Shown piece by piece: positions 31,802 through 39,851 of a stretch of 64,000 bases of DNA. The notes beneath the pieces were generated by a model that was not told the origin of the DNA, did not search any database, and was given only the letters and a program-made list of their open reading frames with translations. A program made the position numbers and the translations under genes. The stretch is from contig BLSF01000033.1 of assembly GCA_012862575.1 (NCBI GenBank), positions 431,315 to 495,314 on the forward strand, written 5' to 3'. Positions within the stretch are counted from its first letter, which is position 1, and each line of letters opens with the position of its first letter. This DNA is from Parietichytrium sp. I65-24A (taxonomy: Eukaryota; Sar; Bigyra; Thraustochytrida; Thraustochytriidae).

Positions 31802-32431
31802 CTTGCGTGTAAACTAGTAGCCTTCAGGAAAGCTGAGGATCCTTTCTCTCTTCTCTCTCTCACACACACTCTCTCCAGCTGGCCGCGCTCAGAGAAGAGC
31901 TTGGTGTGAAGCTTGGCACTTGGCGCTCGTCTCAGACCGCTGTTTTGCCAACAAGCACTTCTTGTTGTTTCAAAGGTGGCTTCGATCACTCACAGAATGA
32001 TTGATTGTGCGATCAAAAACACTGGGTCTGGTAGAGAGACACAGCCTACAGGACACGGGCTCGTTACTGCATTCTATTGTTAGTATTTCTCACAGTCAAT
32101 TAACTCCTCTCAGCAGCTGACAAGTACTGCCTGAGCATGCCTGAGCGAGATGATCCAACTTGAACGAACACGATGCCAAAGCTGAGCTCAACTATCTCCA
32201 TGGTATCTGCATTGTCCACGCGCTGCTTCTGCTCCATTCGCTAGCCTTTGGAGCTTCATCCCTCTGGAGCAAATCGCGAAGAACTAACACCGCTGAAATC
32301 GGTAGAATTTTTCTTGCAAATGTTTCATCGATAAGCATCACCGTCAATGCTGTCCCTCCACCTGTGAACACACATTTCAGGTTTGGTCGTGGTGAACCGC
32401 GGGCTTGAGAGACAAAACTGCACGAAAAAGC
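31802..32431. other. Intergenic region
   Basis: 630 bases upstream of the small membrane-protein gene and downstream of the CULT-MRH gene. A CT/CACA-rich tract at 31846-31873 lies just upstream of the membrane-protein start. An open plus-strand frame at 32160-32408 lacks family features and is not called. Confidence 0.4.
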
Positions 32432-33610
32432 TCATAACACTAATTCCATCGAGTCCAGCCAAAGAGACTCTGGAGAACCAAGAAGCAGAAGGTTATCCCA
32501 GATCAGCCCATAGAAACTCTCCAACGGACAGTGGTCTGGTAGCTTCTCATGCAAGATTGAGGGCATGCTTGTTTCGCGGTTCGCGAGTTTTACCGACGAG
32601 ATGCGAATGGGGCTTTCTGCTTCGTAGCCCCGCACAGCGCACAATTTGGGCAAGCATACAACTAGCTTAAAGGAGCACGGATCTTTTTGCTGGACAGACT
32701 CTATGCGAAGATGCCTTTCTTGAAGCTTTTCAATCATCTCGACCTCTAAGCCATCCATCCGAAACGAGTCGCAGCAAATAATTTGCACAAACGTGTTATA
32801 TCGCCGGATGACCTGTGAGCTCTGCCCGGGTGCAATACAAATGTCGCCATCTGAGTAGTGCATCTCGTAAACGTTTCTCGGTCTTCCCGCGAGAGAGAGT
32901 TGAGGAATCTTGTCCTGGTTGGCGATGAAGGAGTCGTGCTTGATGGCATCAAATTTCCCAACCGACACTGTTCCACCGGTCCCTAGCCTAGTGAAAGAAG
33001 CCTTGTCTCGATAGCACCACTGAATTCCGAGCCCGCCCACGGTTTTATCAAGACACAAGTTCGAAAGCGAGTCCAGCGCCCAATTGAGATCCCGATTGAT
33101 ATCCTCGTCGTCTTCCTCTTGCTCCTGACCCTGGTCTGTTCCTCGCTTTGAGACATCGTTTGCACGGCGTGAATCACCATGATCGTGATGGCAAGTTGCT
33201 CCTTTTTGTCGCTCGTATCGCCAGCCAAGGTGCGCTCCGCAATGTTTGCATGTGATGATCTCCCAATTGTAAAATGGAAAGAAGGTTGCTGCCGACTCAA
33301 GCTCGCCAGACATCTTGACTGACTTGGCTTCCGAGACCGTTAAAAGCTCAAAAGGCACACTCTGCGGATTCTTGAATTTTTGAAGCCGCGGTGCTCCACC
33401 AATGTGTGCATCGTGCTCCACGGCTGCACTAGGCTGTGGCCCGAATACGTCTACCTGACTCGAAAGTGTCCCGACATGTGCACCGCAACTTCGGCACAGC
33501 AGTTCACCGTCGCTCTTGCGATTGGCAAGTTGCTCCGAGAGCAAGGACCGTCCGCAACATGTGAGCGCAAGCAGTACAAGAACTGCAAAGCAAGTTCGAA
33601 GATCCCGCAT
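32432..33610 (-). CDS. Secreted CULT-domain plus MRH-domain protein
   Basis: 392 residues from ATG at 33610, starting with a signal peptide (residues 1-22). Residues ~36-135 form a CULT domain, the ligand-binding fold of cereblon: zinc ligands C39/C42 and C121/C124, with 'FFPFYNWEIITCKHCGAHLGW' matching cereblon's Trp-cage region. Two of its three cage tryptophans are kept (W116, W130); the first is Phe (F110). A charged linker 'DQGQEQEEDDEDIN' leads to a Cys-rich domain (about 180-335) with 'LCLDKTVGGLGIQWCYRDK' and terminal 'VCLPKLC', as in the mannose-6-phosphate-receptor homology (MRH) domain of OS-9 and glucosidase II beta. Both domains face the secretory lumen, so a role in glycoprotein recognition or ER quality control is inferred. 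No KDEL tail; no transmembrane helix. CULT assignment is strong, MRH good. Confidence 0.8.
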   Translation of the reverse strand: MRDLRTCFAVLVLLALTCCGRSLLSEQLANRKSDGELLCRSCGAHVGTLSSQVDVFGPQPSAAVEHDAHIGGAPRLQKFKNPQSVPFELLTVSEAKSVKMSGELESAATFFPFYNWEIITCKHCGAHLGWRYERQKGATCHHDHGDSRRANDVSKRGTDQGQEQEEDDEDINRDLNWALDSLSNLCLDKTVGGLGIQWCYRDKASFTRLGTGGTVSVGKFDAIKHDSFIANQDKIPQLSLAGRPRNVYEMHYSDGDICIAPGQSSQVIRRYNTFVQIICCDSFRMDGLEVEMIEKLQERHLRIESVQQKDPCSFKLVVCLPKLCAVRGYEAESPIRISSVKLANRETSMPSILHEKLPDHCPLESFYGLIWDNLLLLGSPESLWLDSMELVL

Positions 33611-34331
33611 ATTCGTTCTTGTGAGTTTTCGAATCCTGCGCAGCGAGGAGGGCTAGCGCGACGGCAATGGGCGCGTGCCCCGCGTTGTCACCCGGACAGT
33701 TTCTTTTTGCAAAATCGAAACTCACACTCCCAGGTGCACAATCCCCAAGCTAACGATTGAGATAGCCTCAGTGCTAATAGCCAACTTTCCTCGTTGCTAA
33801 CAGCTGCTAGCTAGCTAGCTAGCTTGGCTAATAATAGTCTTTGGTACAAGAAGCTACTCTTCGCTGTAGAGAACCAACCCGATGATTGCCAACAGTTCTA
33901 GTTGGACATGGTAGCCAGACATATGAATGGAAGGCTAATGGGTCTTATAGATAGAGCTATCCTCTCCCTCGATACAGAGCTAGTAGTTTTTCTATGTGAA
34001 TGCCTATGGTCGCCAGTAGGATTGAAGGAGGGATTAACTAGACAGAAACCTTACGGCCTGCGGAACGCAAGTTCTTGGCCGCTCTCGTGACTGAGGTGAT
34101 GAAGGTGATGAAATTGATGAAATGTGATGAAAGTGATGATGTATGGTGATGTACTGATTATGCATGATACATCACAAGTGATGTATGGTGAAAAAATGAG
34201 GCGATTGTGACTGCCGTGACCCAGAAGCGTTGTGCGTTGCGCGTACTCTGGAGACTCTGGAGGGGCAGAGACAGAGGCACCGAGCGACAGATCTCTCCAC
34301 TCGCCACTTGCCACTTGCCAAGAGAAACAAA
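33611..34331. other. Divergent promoter region between CULT-MRH and bystin genes
   Basis: 720 bases. Contains a GCTAGCTAGCTAGCTAGC palindromic run at 33807-33824 and a (GATGAA/GTGATG)-type tract at 34094-34150, then a duplicated CCACTTG at 34300-34318 in the bystin leader. No gene seen. Confidence 0.5.
34094..34160 (+). repeat. Imperfect GATGAA/GGTGAT repeat tract
   Basis: About ten imperfect copies of TGATGAA/TGATGT words over 65 bases, upstream of bystin. Possible 5' leader or promoter element; no function evident. Confidence 0.6.
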
Positions 34332-35636
34332 ATGCCAAAAGCAGCAAACAAGTCCCGCCCGAAGGGAAGGGCGAAGCGACAGGACCCGCTGGAGTCTCAG
34401 TTGCGGAGGGACGAGGAGAGCAAGTTTGCAAAGGAGCGCAAAGTGAAGCGTGCGAAGGCAAACAGAAATCGTCTTGGCGACGGCGAAGTGGACGAGAACG
34501 AAGGCAAGATCACAAGTCAGATGAGCAAACGCATTCTTAGTTTTGCTCGCGAGCAGCTGGACGAGGAGAAAGAGTTGGAAGCAAAGGCAAAAGCAGAACG
34601 GAAAATGGAGGCTGACAAGGACTCAGACTTTGGTGACAGCGACGAGGAGGAGATGGAGGACGAAGGCGAATTGGAGTACCTGCATACCGACCAGTTCGCG
34701 GAGATGGACATTGCGGAAGATGACGAGAGAGCGCTGTTAGCTTTCATGTCTGGAAACAAACCTGAACGCAAAACCCTTGCCGATATCATCATGGAGCGCA
34801 TAAAAGAAAGGGAGCAAGAGGAAGGCAAGGTGCAGAGCGGGCAGCAGGCGAAGGCTTCTGAGAGTGCCGCTAGAGTAAACCCACACTTGGTGGAAGTCTA
34901 CAAAAGTATTGGCACCCTACTCCGTCGCTATCGCTCTGGCAAGCTTCCAAAGGCATTCAAGATTATTCCCGCCCTTCGAAACTGGGAGGAGGTTTTATAT
35001 TACACTGAGCCCGAGAGGTGGTCGCCTCAAGCGATGCGCGTAGCTACTCGCCTGTTCGCGTCAAACCTCAATGACAAGCTCTCGCAGCGATTTTACGCTC
35101 TGGTTTTGCTTCCAGCTGTAAGAGACGACATCAAAAGCACGAAGAAGCTCAACTACCATCTGTACATGTCGCTTAAGAAAGCACTCTACCGGCCAGGCGC
35201 CTTCTTCAAAGGCATTCTCCTCCCTCTGTGTGAAGGACAAGACTGCACCTTGCGCGAAGCCACAATTATTGGGAGTGTGCTGTCGAAGGTCTCCATCCCG
35301 GTGATGCACAGTGCTGCCGCAATGTTAAAGATGGCCAGTATGCCTTACTCGGGTGCAACCTCGCTCTTTTTAAGAGTCTTGCTCAACAAGAAATACTCCC
35401 TGCCATACAAAGTCATTGATGGGCTTGTAAGGCACTTTGTTGCCTTCAGAAAAGAAACGAGGGTGCTCCCTGTACTTTGGCACCAGGCGCTACTCACTTT
35501 TGTTCAGAGATATAAGATGTCCCTGACGGAGGAGCAGAAAGACTTTATGAAACCGCTGCTAAAGCAACACTACCATCCAATGATCACAGCAGAAATTCGC
35601 CGCGAGCTCTTCAACGCGCCTTCCAGAACTCTATGA
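34332..35636 (+). CDS. BYSL: Bystin (ENP1), 40S ribosome biogenesis factor
   Basis: 434 residues from ATG at 34332 (AAAATGC); the frame extends upstream to 34230 but without an ATG. A basic N-terminus and an acidic 'DSDEEEMEDEGE' segment precede the conserved C-terminal bystin domain: 'GTLLRRYRSGKLPKAFKIIP', 'WEEVLYYTEPERWSPQAM', 'RFYALVLLPAVRDDI', 'NYHLYMSLKKALYRPGAFFK', 'EATIIGSVLSKVSIPVMHSA', 'LRVLLNKKYSLPYKVID' and 'HQALLTFVQRYK'. Bystin/Enp1 is needed in the nucleolus for processing of 18S pre-rRNA and export of pre-40S particles. Length is typical (yeast 483, human 437). It is convergent with the mutarotase gene; the 3' ends are about 200 bases apart. Confidence 0.96.
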   Translation: MPKAANKSRPKGRAKRQDPLESQLRRDEESKFAKERKVKRAKANRNRLGDGEVDENEGKITSQMSKRILSFAREQLDEEKELEAKAKAERKMEADKDSDFGDSDEEEMEDEGELEYLHTDQFAEMDIAEDDERALLAFMSGNKPERKTLADIIMERIKEREQEEGKVQSGQQAKASESAARVNPHLVEVYKSIGTLLRRYRSGKLPKAFKIIPALRNWEEVLYYTEPERWSPQAMRVATRLFASNLNDKLSQRFYALVLLPAVRDDIKSTKKLNYHLYMSLKKALYRPGAFFKGILLPLCEGQDCTLREATIIGSVLSKVSIPVMHSAAAMLKMASMPYSGATSLFLRVLLNKKYSLPYKVIDGLVRHFVAFRKETRVLPVLWHQALLTFVQRYKMSLTEEQKDFMKPLLKQHYHPMITAEIRRELFNAPSRTL

Positions 35637-35844
35637 ACCATGGCAATTAGACAATTTTTAAACAAATATAGATGTGCTCCTGCTGTACGTAAGATAATCG
35701 TGACAAATTCTGCATCTGTTGTTCACTAAGTCCTAGTAAACCTGGATCCCGACATCACCGGAAGAAAAGCCGCATGCTTGCTATCGCCTTCCGGGGCTAT
35801 GGCCGCCAAAGGAGTGCACTTATTAGCTCACAACTTTTCGCATG

Positions 35845-36526
35845 TTAATTGTGAATCGCCGGAGGACTTTCGCGAGTACTTGTCTTTCCGCGAGGGTTTT
35901 GAGGTGTGAAGTCCGGGTCTGGAAACTGCGAAGAGTAGACAACCGGCCATGCTCCGCAGTGATTAATACAGCGCAGTGGGTCCCACCAGGAACCGTTCTC
36001 TCCTCCTGTACCTTCCTTGGAAGGCGGAGGCCCAGACCAGTGGAAAGGGTCTTGGCAAGGTTCACAGTATGTCCACCACTCCCTCACCACAGGGTCCTCG
36101 CCCACTCTTGCCATGTCCGCATCAAAGTCGTTTCCAACATACTCAAAGTGGCTGAAGAGCAAGTTCGTCTCTTCGTGGTAGTAGACTACAAAGTTGCGCA
36201 TGTTGCACCTGTACATTTGCTCCATTACGTGGTCCCAACTGCAACGGTGAAACAATCCAGACATGCACGATGGTGAGCTTTTTCCATTGGCGATCGTTTC
36301 GTGAGGTTGGCGGCCCAATGCATTTGAAGACTTACGTGTGGTCATGTAGCTGTGTGTATTGATCATACATATTTCTTTTTAGCCTGCAGACTCCTCCAAC
36401 CCGCCGTGGAGCTTTCTGAAGGTGGAGCAGCCTGTCCACCTTTTGAAGCTTCATCCAAAGCAGAGCCGCGCCAATGCCTGCCACAAGTCCTGCAGAAAAG
36501 CAGGATAAAGGCGAACTGCTGTTCAT
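35845..36526 (-). CDS. Membrane-anchored L-rhamnose mutarotase-like protein, two exons
   Basis: Minus-strand exons 36526-36336 and 36238-35845 encode 194 residues. ATG at 36526 is followed by one hydrophobic helix ('CFSAGLVAGIGAALLWMKL', residues 9-27), then a RhaM/DUF718 domain: 'YDQYTQLHDHTWDHVM' after splicing, 'RNFVVYYHEETNLLFSHFEY' and 'ARVGEDPVVREWW'. The Tyr and His spaced four apart and the WW pair correspond to the catalytic Tyr/His and conserved tryptophans of bacterial L-rhamnose mutarotase, which interconverts alpha and beta anomers. Splicing is needed to bring the halves together, which strongly supports the gene model. The N-terminal anchor is unusual for this cytosolic family. 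No other rhamnose gene is nearby, so the sugar substrate is not certain. Confidence 0.83.
36239..36335 (-). other. Intron in mutarotase-like gene (97 bases)
   Basis: Minus-strand donor GTAAGT beginning at 36335 and acceptor TTGCAG ending at 36239. Phase 2. Removal fuses 'QLHDH' to 'TWDHVMEQM' and rebuilds the RhaM active-site helix. Confidence 0.9.
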
Positions 36527-37238
36527 GTTCTTGTTTCGAGACAAGGCACCCAGCTTACCCAGCTCCCTCTTGTTTCGGGTGCGAGTTTGACACCGACTGA
36601 GTTCTGAGTTCCGGGCCAAACGGTGAACGCTACCGGTATCTTGTTCATCTGCACCATGGTGGTACTCAGTAATCACTCAATCCTGCCGTACTCAGTACCT
36701 AAAAACAACAGTAAGCGGGGAGATGGTACGTGTACTACTTAAAGTGCACAGTACACTCACGAAAGTCAATTAGCAGGTGCATACTGTCTCAGTAGTACCC
36801 TGCGATCCTGCAAAAACACTGGAAACCGCTGGAAGGCTGCGAGAGAACAAGGGAGCACATCGCGAACAAGGAACACAGCAAAAGGCGCACAGGTATGTAG
36901 TCTTAGGCTGTGGATCGGGTGGCGAAGAAGCAGCACAAATGCGAGAGACGGACGACAACAATCCACCCCCGCACCTACGCACTCACGCACCCACGCACCC
37001 TCCCAACCCACTCGCGCGCGAGAGTCGAGACCGCAGTTTCTTCGAACATTAGTGCCGTAGGTGATTGCTGCGCGGAGAAGGCCGCGCCCGGGGGAGAAGG
37101 AAGGGCGATTAGGAAAACAAGACTCCGTCGCCGAGCAGCGAAGGAGAAAGAGTGTTCTCGAAAGGGCTGATAGCACCTAGTACCTCCGCGCGTATCGCAA
37201 TTCATTCGCAGGCCCCAGTGCGTGTTTGATAGCCCACG
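36527..37238. other. Divergent promoter region between mutarotase and S1-domain genes
   Basis: About 710 bases. Contains TACCGGTA at 36631, GTACTCAGTA at 36662 and GTACTCAGTAC at 36688-36698, and a CACGCACCCACGCACC tract near 36980. Frames open on both strands here are low-complexity and are not called. Confidence 0.5.
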
Positions 37239-38327
37239 ATGAGGGCGTTTCTTGACTCTGCCGTGCGCAACGGGCTTCGTCGAAAAGCGCCTTTCGGTGT
37301 TGTACAAACTTGCTCCAGCACAGCACGTGCTTCGAGCAGCATATTAGACTTTTGTAGCACCCAAGGAGCCGAGCAGGCAGGAAGAAGGCATTTCTCCAAG
37401 CTCCCGGGCCGCAGGCCTGATATCGTCAGGATTCCTGTGGATGAAACCAAGACCGGGCATCTATCTCCAGAGGAGGATGCAAGGCTGCAGTCGGAATTGC
37501 ACATCCAAGCTATGCAGGAGGTTTTTCGCGGTGATTTGAGCTCTGTCAACTTGCAAGGAATGAATGTGAAAACCAAGGTTGTAGGTCGTGAGAACGGAGA
37601 AACCATCTATGACTTTAATGGCACGCACACTTTGCACACTCCAAAACCATTGCATCTGGGAAAGGCATCTTCGTCCGGGACTTCCGCGTCATCCAAAATG
37701 ATTCGCGACTCCACAGAATCGATCGTTGTGGACGAGGAAGATGCGATTCCCAGGTCGAAGGAGCAAAATGCTACCACAGTTCTCAAGGTGAAGGAGTCCA
37801 ACCTTTTGCTCTACAAAGGTGAGATGCTCCCAGACTTTGATGACCCTCCTCGCATCGAGCAAGGATCAGAGGATCCAGTTGCTCTCTCCTGGAAGATGCT
37901 CAATTACGCAATGGAGGCTCGCCGTCCTTTGCGCGCTCGTGTTCTCAATGCTGTAAACGGAGGCTTCGCAGTGGGCATTGGCGCCGTTGTTGGTTTTCTT
38001 CCAAACTCCCATCTCTCACCGTACCTTCGCGGTCCCACTTCGAAGCACTGGGAGAAGACCGTCTCCAAGGTTATGGGCGAGCAGCTCTGGGTCATTGTTC
38101 TCTCCTGCGACCCGAATCTGAAAAATGTGGTCGTTTCACACCGTACAGTACCTCGACCATATCTCATGGTGCAAATTGCCCAGGCCCCTTCTCGTAACAA
38201 CCAAAACAGACAAGTGAGAAGAGGTTCTGCTGCGCAGAACCAAAACCGGTCTTCGGAAGATTCTGCCAAAGAAACTGACAGCTCAGAAGCTCCTCCTTCT
38301 TCGCCTTCAACCAAAACTTCTGCTTAA
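37239..38327 (+). CDS. Mitochondrial S1 RNA-binding domain protein
   Basis: 362 residues from ATG at 37239. The N-terminus (MRAFLDSAVRNGLRRK...GRRHFSKLPGRR) is Arg/Ser-rich without acidic residues for the first ~35 positions, as in a mitochondrial presequence. A central region of little complexity precedes an S1/OB-fold at about residues 222-315: 'RPLRARVLNAVNGGFAVGIGAVVGFLPNSHLS' and 'MGEQLWVIVLSCDPNLKNVVVSHR'. The Gly-Gly-Phe and GFLP motifs are hallmarks of bacterial and organellar S1 repeats. The likely role is binding mRNA or rRNA in mitochondria, possibly as a bS1m-like ribosomal protein. A polar Ser/Asn/Gln tail follows. A plastid location cannot be excluded from sequence, but no other plastid trait is seen here. 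Confidence 0.75.
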   Translation: MRAFLDSAVRNGLRRKAPFGVVQTCSSTARASSSILDFCSTQGAEQAGRRHFSKLPGRRPDIVRIPVDETKTGHLSPEEDARLQSELHIQAMQEVFRGDLSSVNLQGMNVKTKVVGRENGETIYDFNGTHTLHTPKPLHLGKASSSGTSASSKMIRDSTESIVVDEEDAIPRSKEQNATTVLKVKESNLLLYKGEMLPDFDDPPRIEQGSEDPVALSWKMLNYAMEARRPLRARVLNAVNGGFAVGIGAVVGFLPNSHLSPYLRGPTSKHWEKTVSKVMGEQLWVIVLSCDPNLKNVVVSHRTVPRPYLMVQIAQAPSRNNQNRQVRRGSAAQNQNRSSEDSAKETDSSEAPPSSPSTKTSA

Positions 38328-38923
38328 TGCATAGGGGACTCTGTCGGGGCACCTTAGTATGTCTGTGAGAAGGCATTTAAATGCCCCTCCTTCTGGTCGA
38401 AAGTTGGTGAGCCGGAGACATTCTGTTTCCACAACCACCGATGGGGTTTCTGGCTGCATCAACAAGACTTTGATCATTTGCAAGCCCGGGAAAATACAGC
38501 GTGGATGGAAGAACGAGAGCCGAAAACACACTTGAGAGACATTGACGAGAAATACTTATTAGTCTTATTTCAGAACACCAAAGGAGAAAAAAAAATTGAT
38601 CGGCTGAATAGCTGACTTGCTCAGGCCGGAATTTTCACGTTTTCTAGCACTTTCATGAACAGAGGATGTACTCAATGGAGCGCACAAAGCAATTTTTTAT
38701 GCTGTTCCAACAATTCGGCCTTAAGCCCACTTCGTGGTGGTTGGTTTGGGTCGCGTTTAGCAAGTATTGAAGGGGGCTTTTATTTTAAACTGTAAACTTT
38801 GAAGAGCTCAGTGGCTTTTGAAGATCAAGGCCGTCGATTCTCTGACAAATCTGTGTTGGAAGATTTAAAAAAAGCAAGCTAAGGAGAAACGGGAAAAGCC
38901 CTTGGGCGCTTACGTCGAAGCAA
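38328..38923. other. Intergenic region between convergent genes
   Basis: About 600 bases between the 3' ends of the S1-domain gene and NAA30. It includes a TTTATTTTAAAC stretch near 38777. No gene or repeat seen. Confidence 0.4.
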
Positions 38924-39493
38924 TTAAGACTTCCGCAAAGTGGCCTGGTCTTCGTTGCCATGGTCCCCAGATTCATTGGCCAATGCTGCATCTTCGTCCT
39001 TCGCGATAGGGGGAGCTTGTTGGTCCGACTGAGGCTCACTTTGTACGTCCTTGAGCCAAAGCTTTAACCTGAAGGCATCCACCCCATTGAGGTAGTATTT
39101 TGTGAGCCTCTTATCTCGGTAAAAACCCAAGTTCTCGTACAGTTTCATGGCTCCTGTGTTTGTAATTTCGGTCTCGAGAACCGCTTCGTCGCAGCCTATG
39201 CGGACCATTTCGCGAAGAGCGCTGCTCACTAAGGCGGAGCCTATGCCGCGCTTGCGAAGAGTGTTGTCCACGGCCAGCATGGCTATATATCCACGGTATT
39301 TGCCGCGCCTGGATTTGTCTGCCTTGCACACGACCACCCCTACGAACTTTCCACCTTGCTCGTCATCGTAAGCGCTGATGCACAAGTTTGGCCACCCAAG
39401 GATGAAGTACCTGTATGTGTAAATCGAGTAAGGCTCGCTGAGGTCCTTGTCTATCATGCCAATGATCTGCGCAAGCTCGGACTCATCCTGCAT
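38924..39493 (-). CDS. NAA30: NAA30, catalytic subunit of NatC N-terminal acetyltransferase
   Basis: 189 residues from ATG at 39493. The sequence follows NAA30/MAK3 closely: 'IDKDLSEPYSIYTYRYFI', 'WPNLCISAYD', 'GVVVCKADK', 'RGYIAMLAVD', the acetyl-CoA loop 'LRKRGIGSALV', 'DEAVLETEITNTGAMKLYEN', 'LGFYRDKRLTKYYLNGVDAFRLKLWL'. NatC acetylates nascent chains starting Met-Leu/Ile/Phe/Trp on cytosolic ribosomes, with NAA35 and NAA38 as partners (not in this window). The C-terminus is a 35-residue Gln/Asp-rich tail. Length fits the yeast enzyme (176). It is divergent from the biotin ligase fusion gene, with about 360 bases between starts. Confidence 0.96.
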   Translation of the reverse strand: MQDESELAQIIGMIDKDLSEPYSIYTYRYFILGWPNLCISAYDDEQGGKFVGVVVCKADKSRRGKYRGYIAMLAVDNTLRKRGIGSALVSSALREMVRIGCDEAVLETEITNTGAMKLYENLGFYRDKRLTKYYLNGVDAFRLKLWLKDVQSEPQSDQQAPPIAKDEDAALANESGDHGNEDQATLRKS

Positions 39494-39851
39494 TGTTCAC
39501 GGTTGTTCACGGTTGTCCACGCATCCACATGATACACATCGTTCAGTGAGTCTCCACGTTTACACAAAAAAAAAGAAACCTCTCTCCTCTCTCCTCTCTC
39601 CTCTTGTGCCTCCAAGCCCCATCGCCTTCCCCTCTTTCGCGCCCAGTCCAGTCCAGTCCTTTCCTCGCTCCTTCGCCCCGTCGCGACAGGTCTCAGTCCG
39701 CCACCAGAGGCGCCCTGACAGATCTAAGCAGCCAACCACACCCAGCGCAACCCAGCGAAACCCAGCGGAAGGAGCGGAGAAGAGAAGAGAAGAAAAGAAG
39801 GGAGAGACAGAGACAAAGGGTCGCTGACTTACCTTGAACTGCTCGAAGCGA
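39494..39851. other. Short divergent promoter region with heptamer repeat
   Basis: About 360 bases between NAA30 and the FAD/biotin ligase gene. It has nearly four copies of CCTCTCT at 39579-39605, and CCCAGCG words repeated three times near 39740-39768. Pyrimidine-rich tracts of this kind are common near start sites. Confidence 0.5.
39579..39605 (+). repeat. (CCTCTCT)4 heptanucleotide repeat
   Basis: Almost four copies of a 7-base pyrimidine unit, between divergent genes. Confidence 0.75.

Noticed and set aside
36766-37176. Minus-strand 136-codon frame in the mutarotase/S1 intergenic region
   Set aside because: Overlaps other chance frames on both strands in a CACGCACC-rich stretch; no domain.
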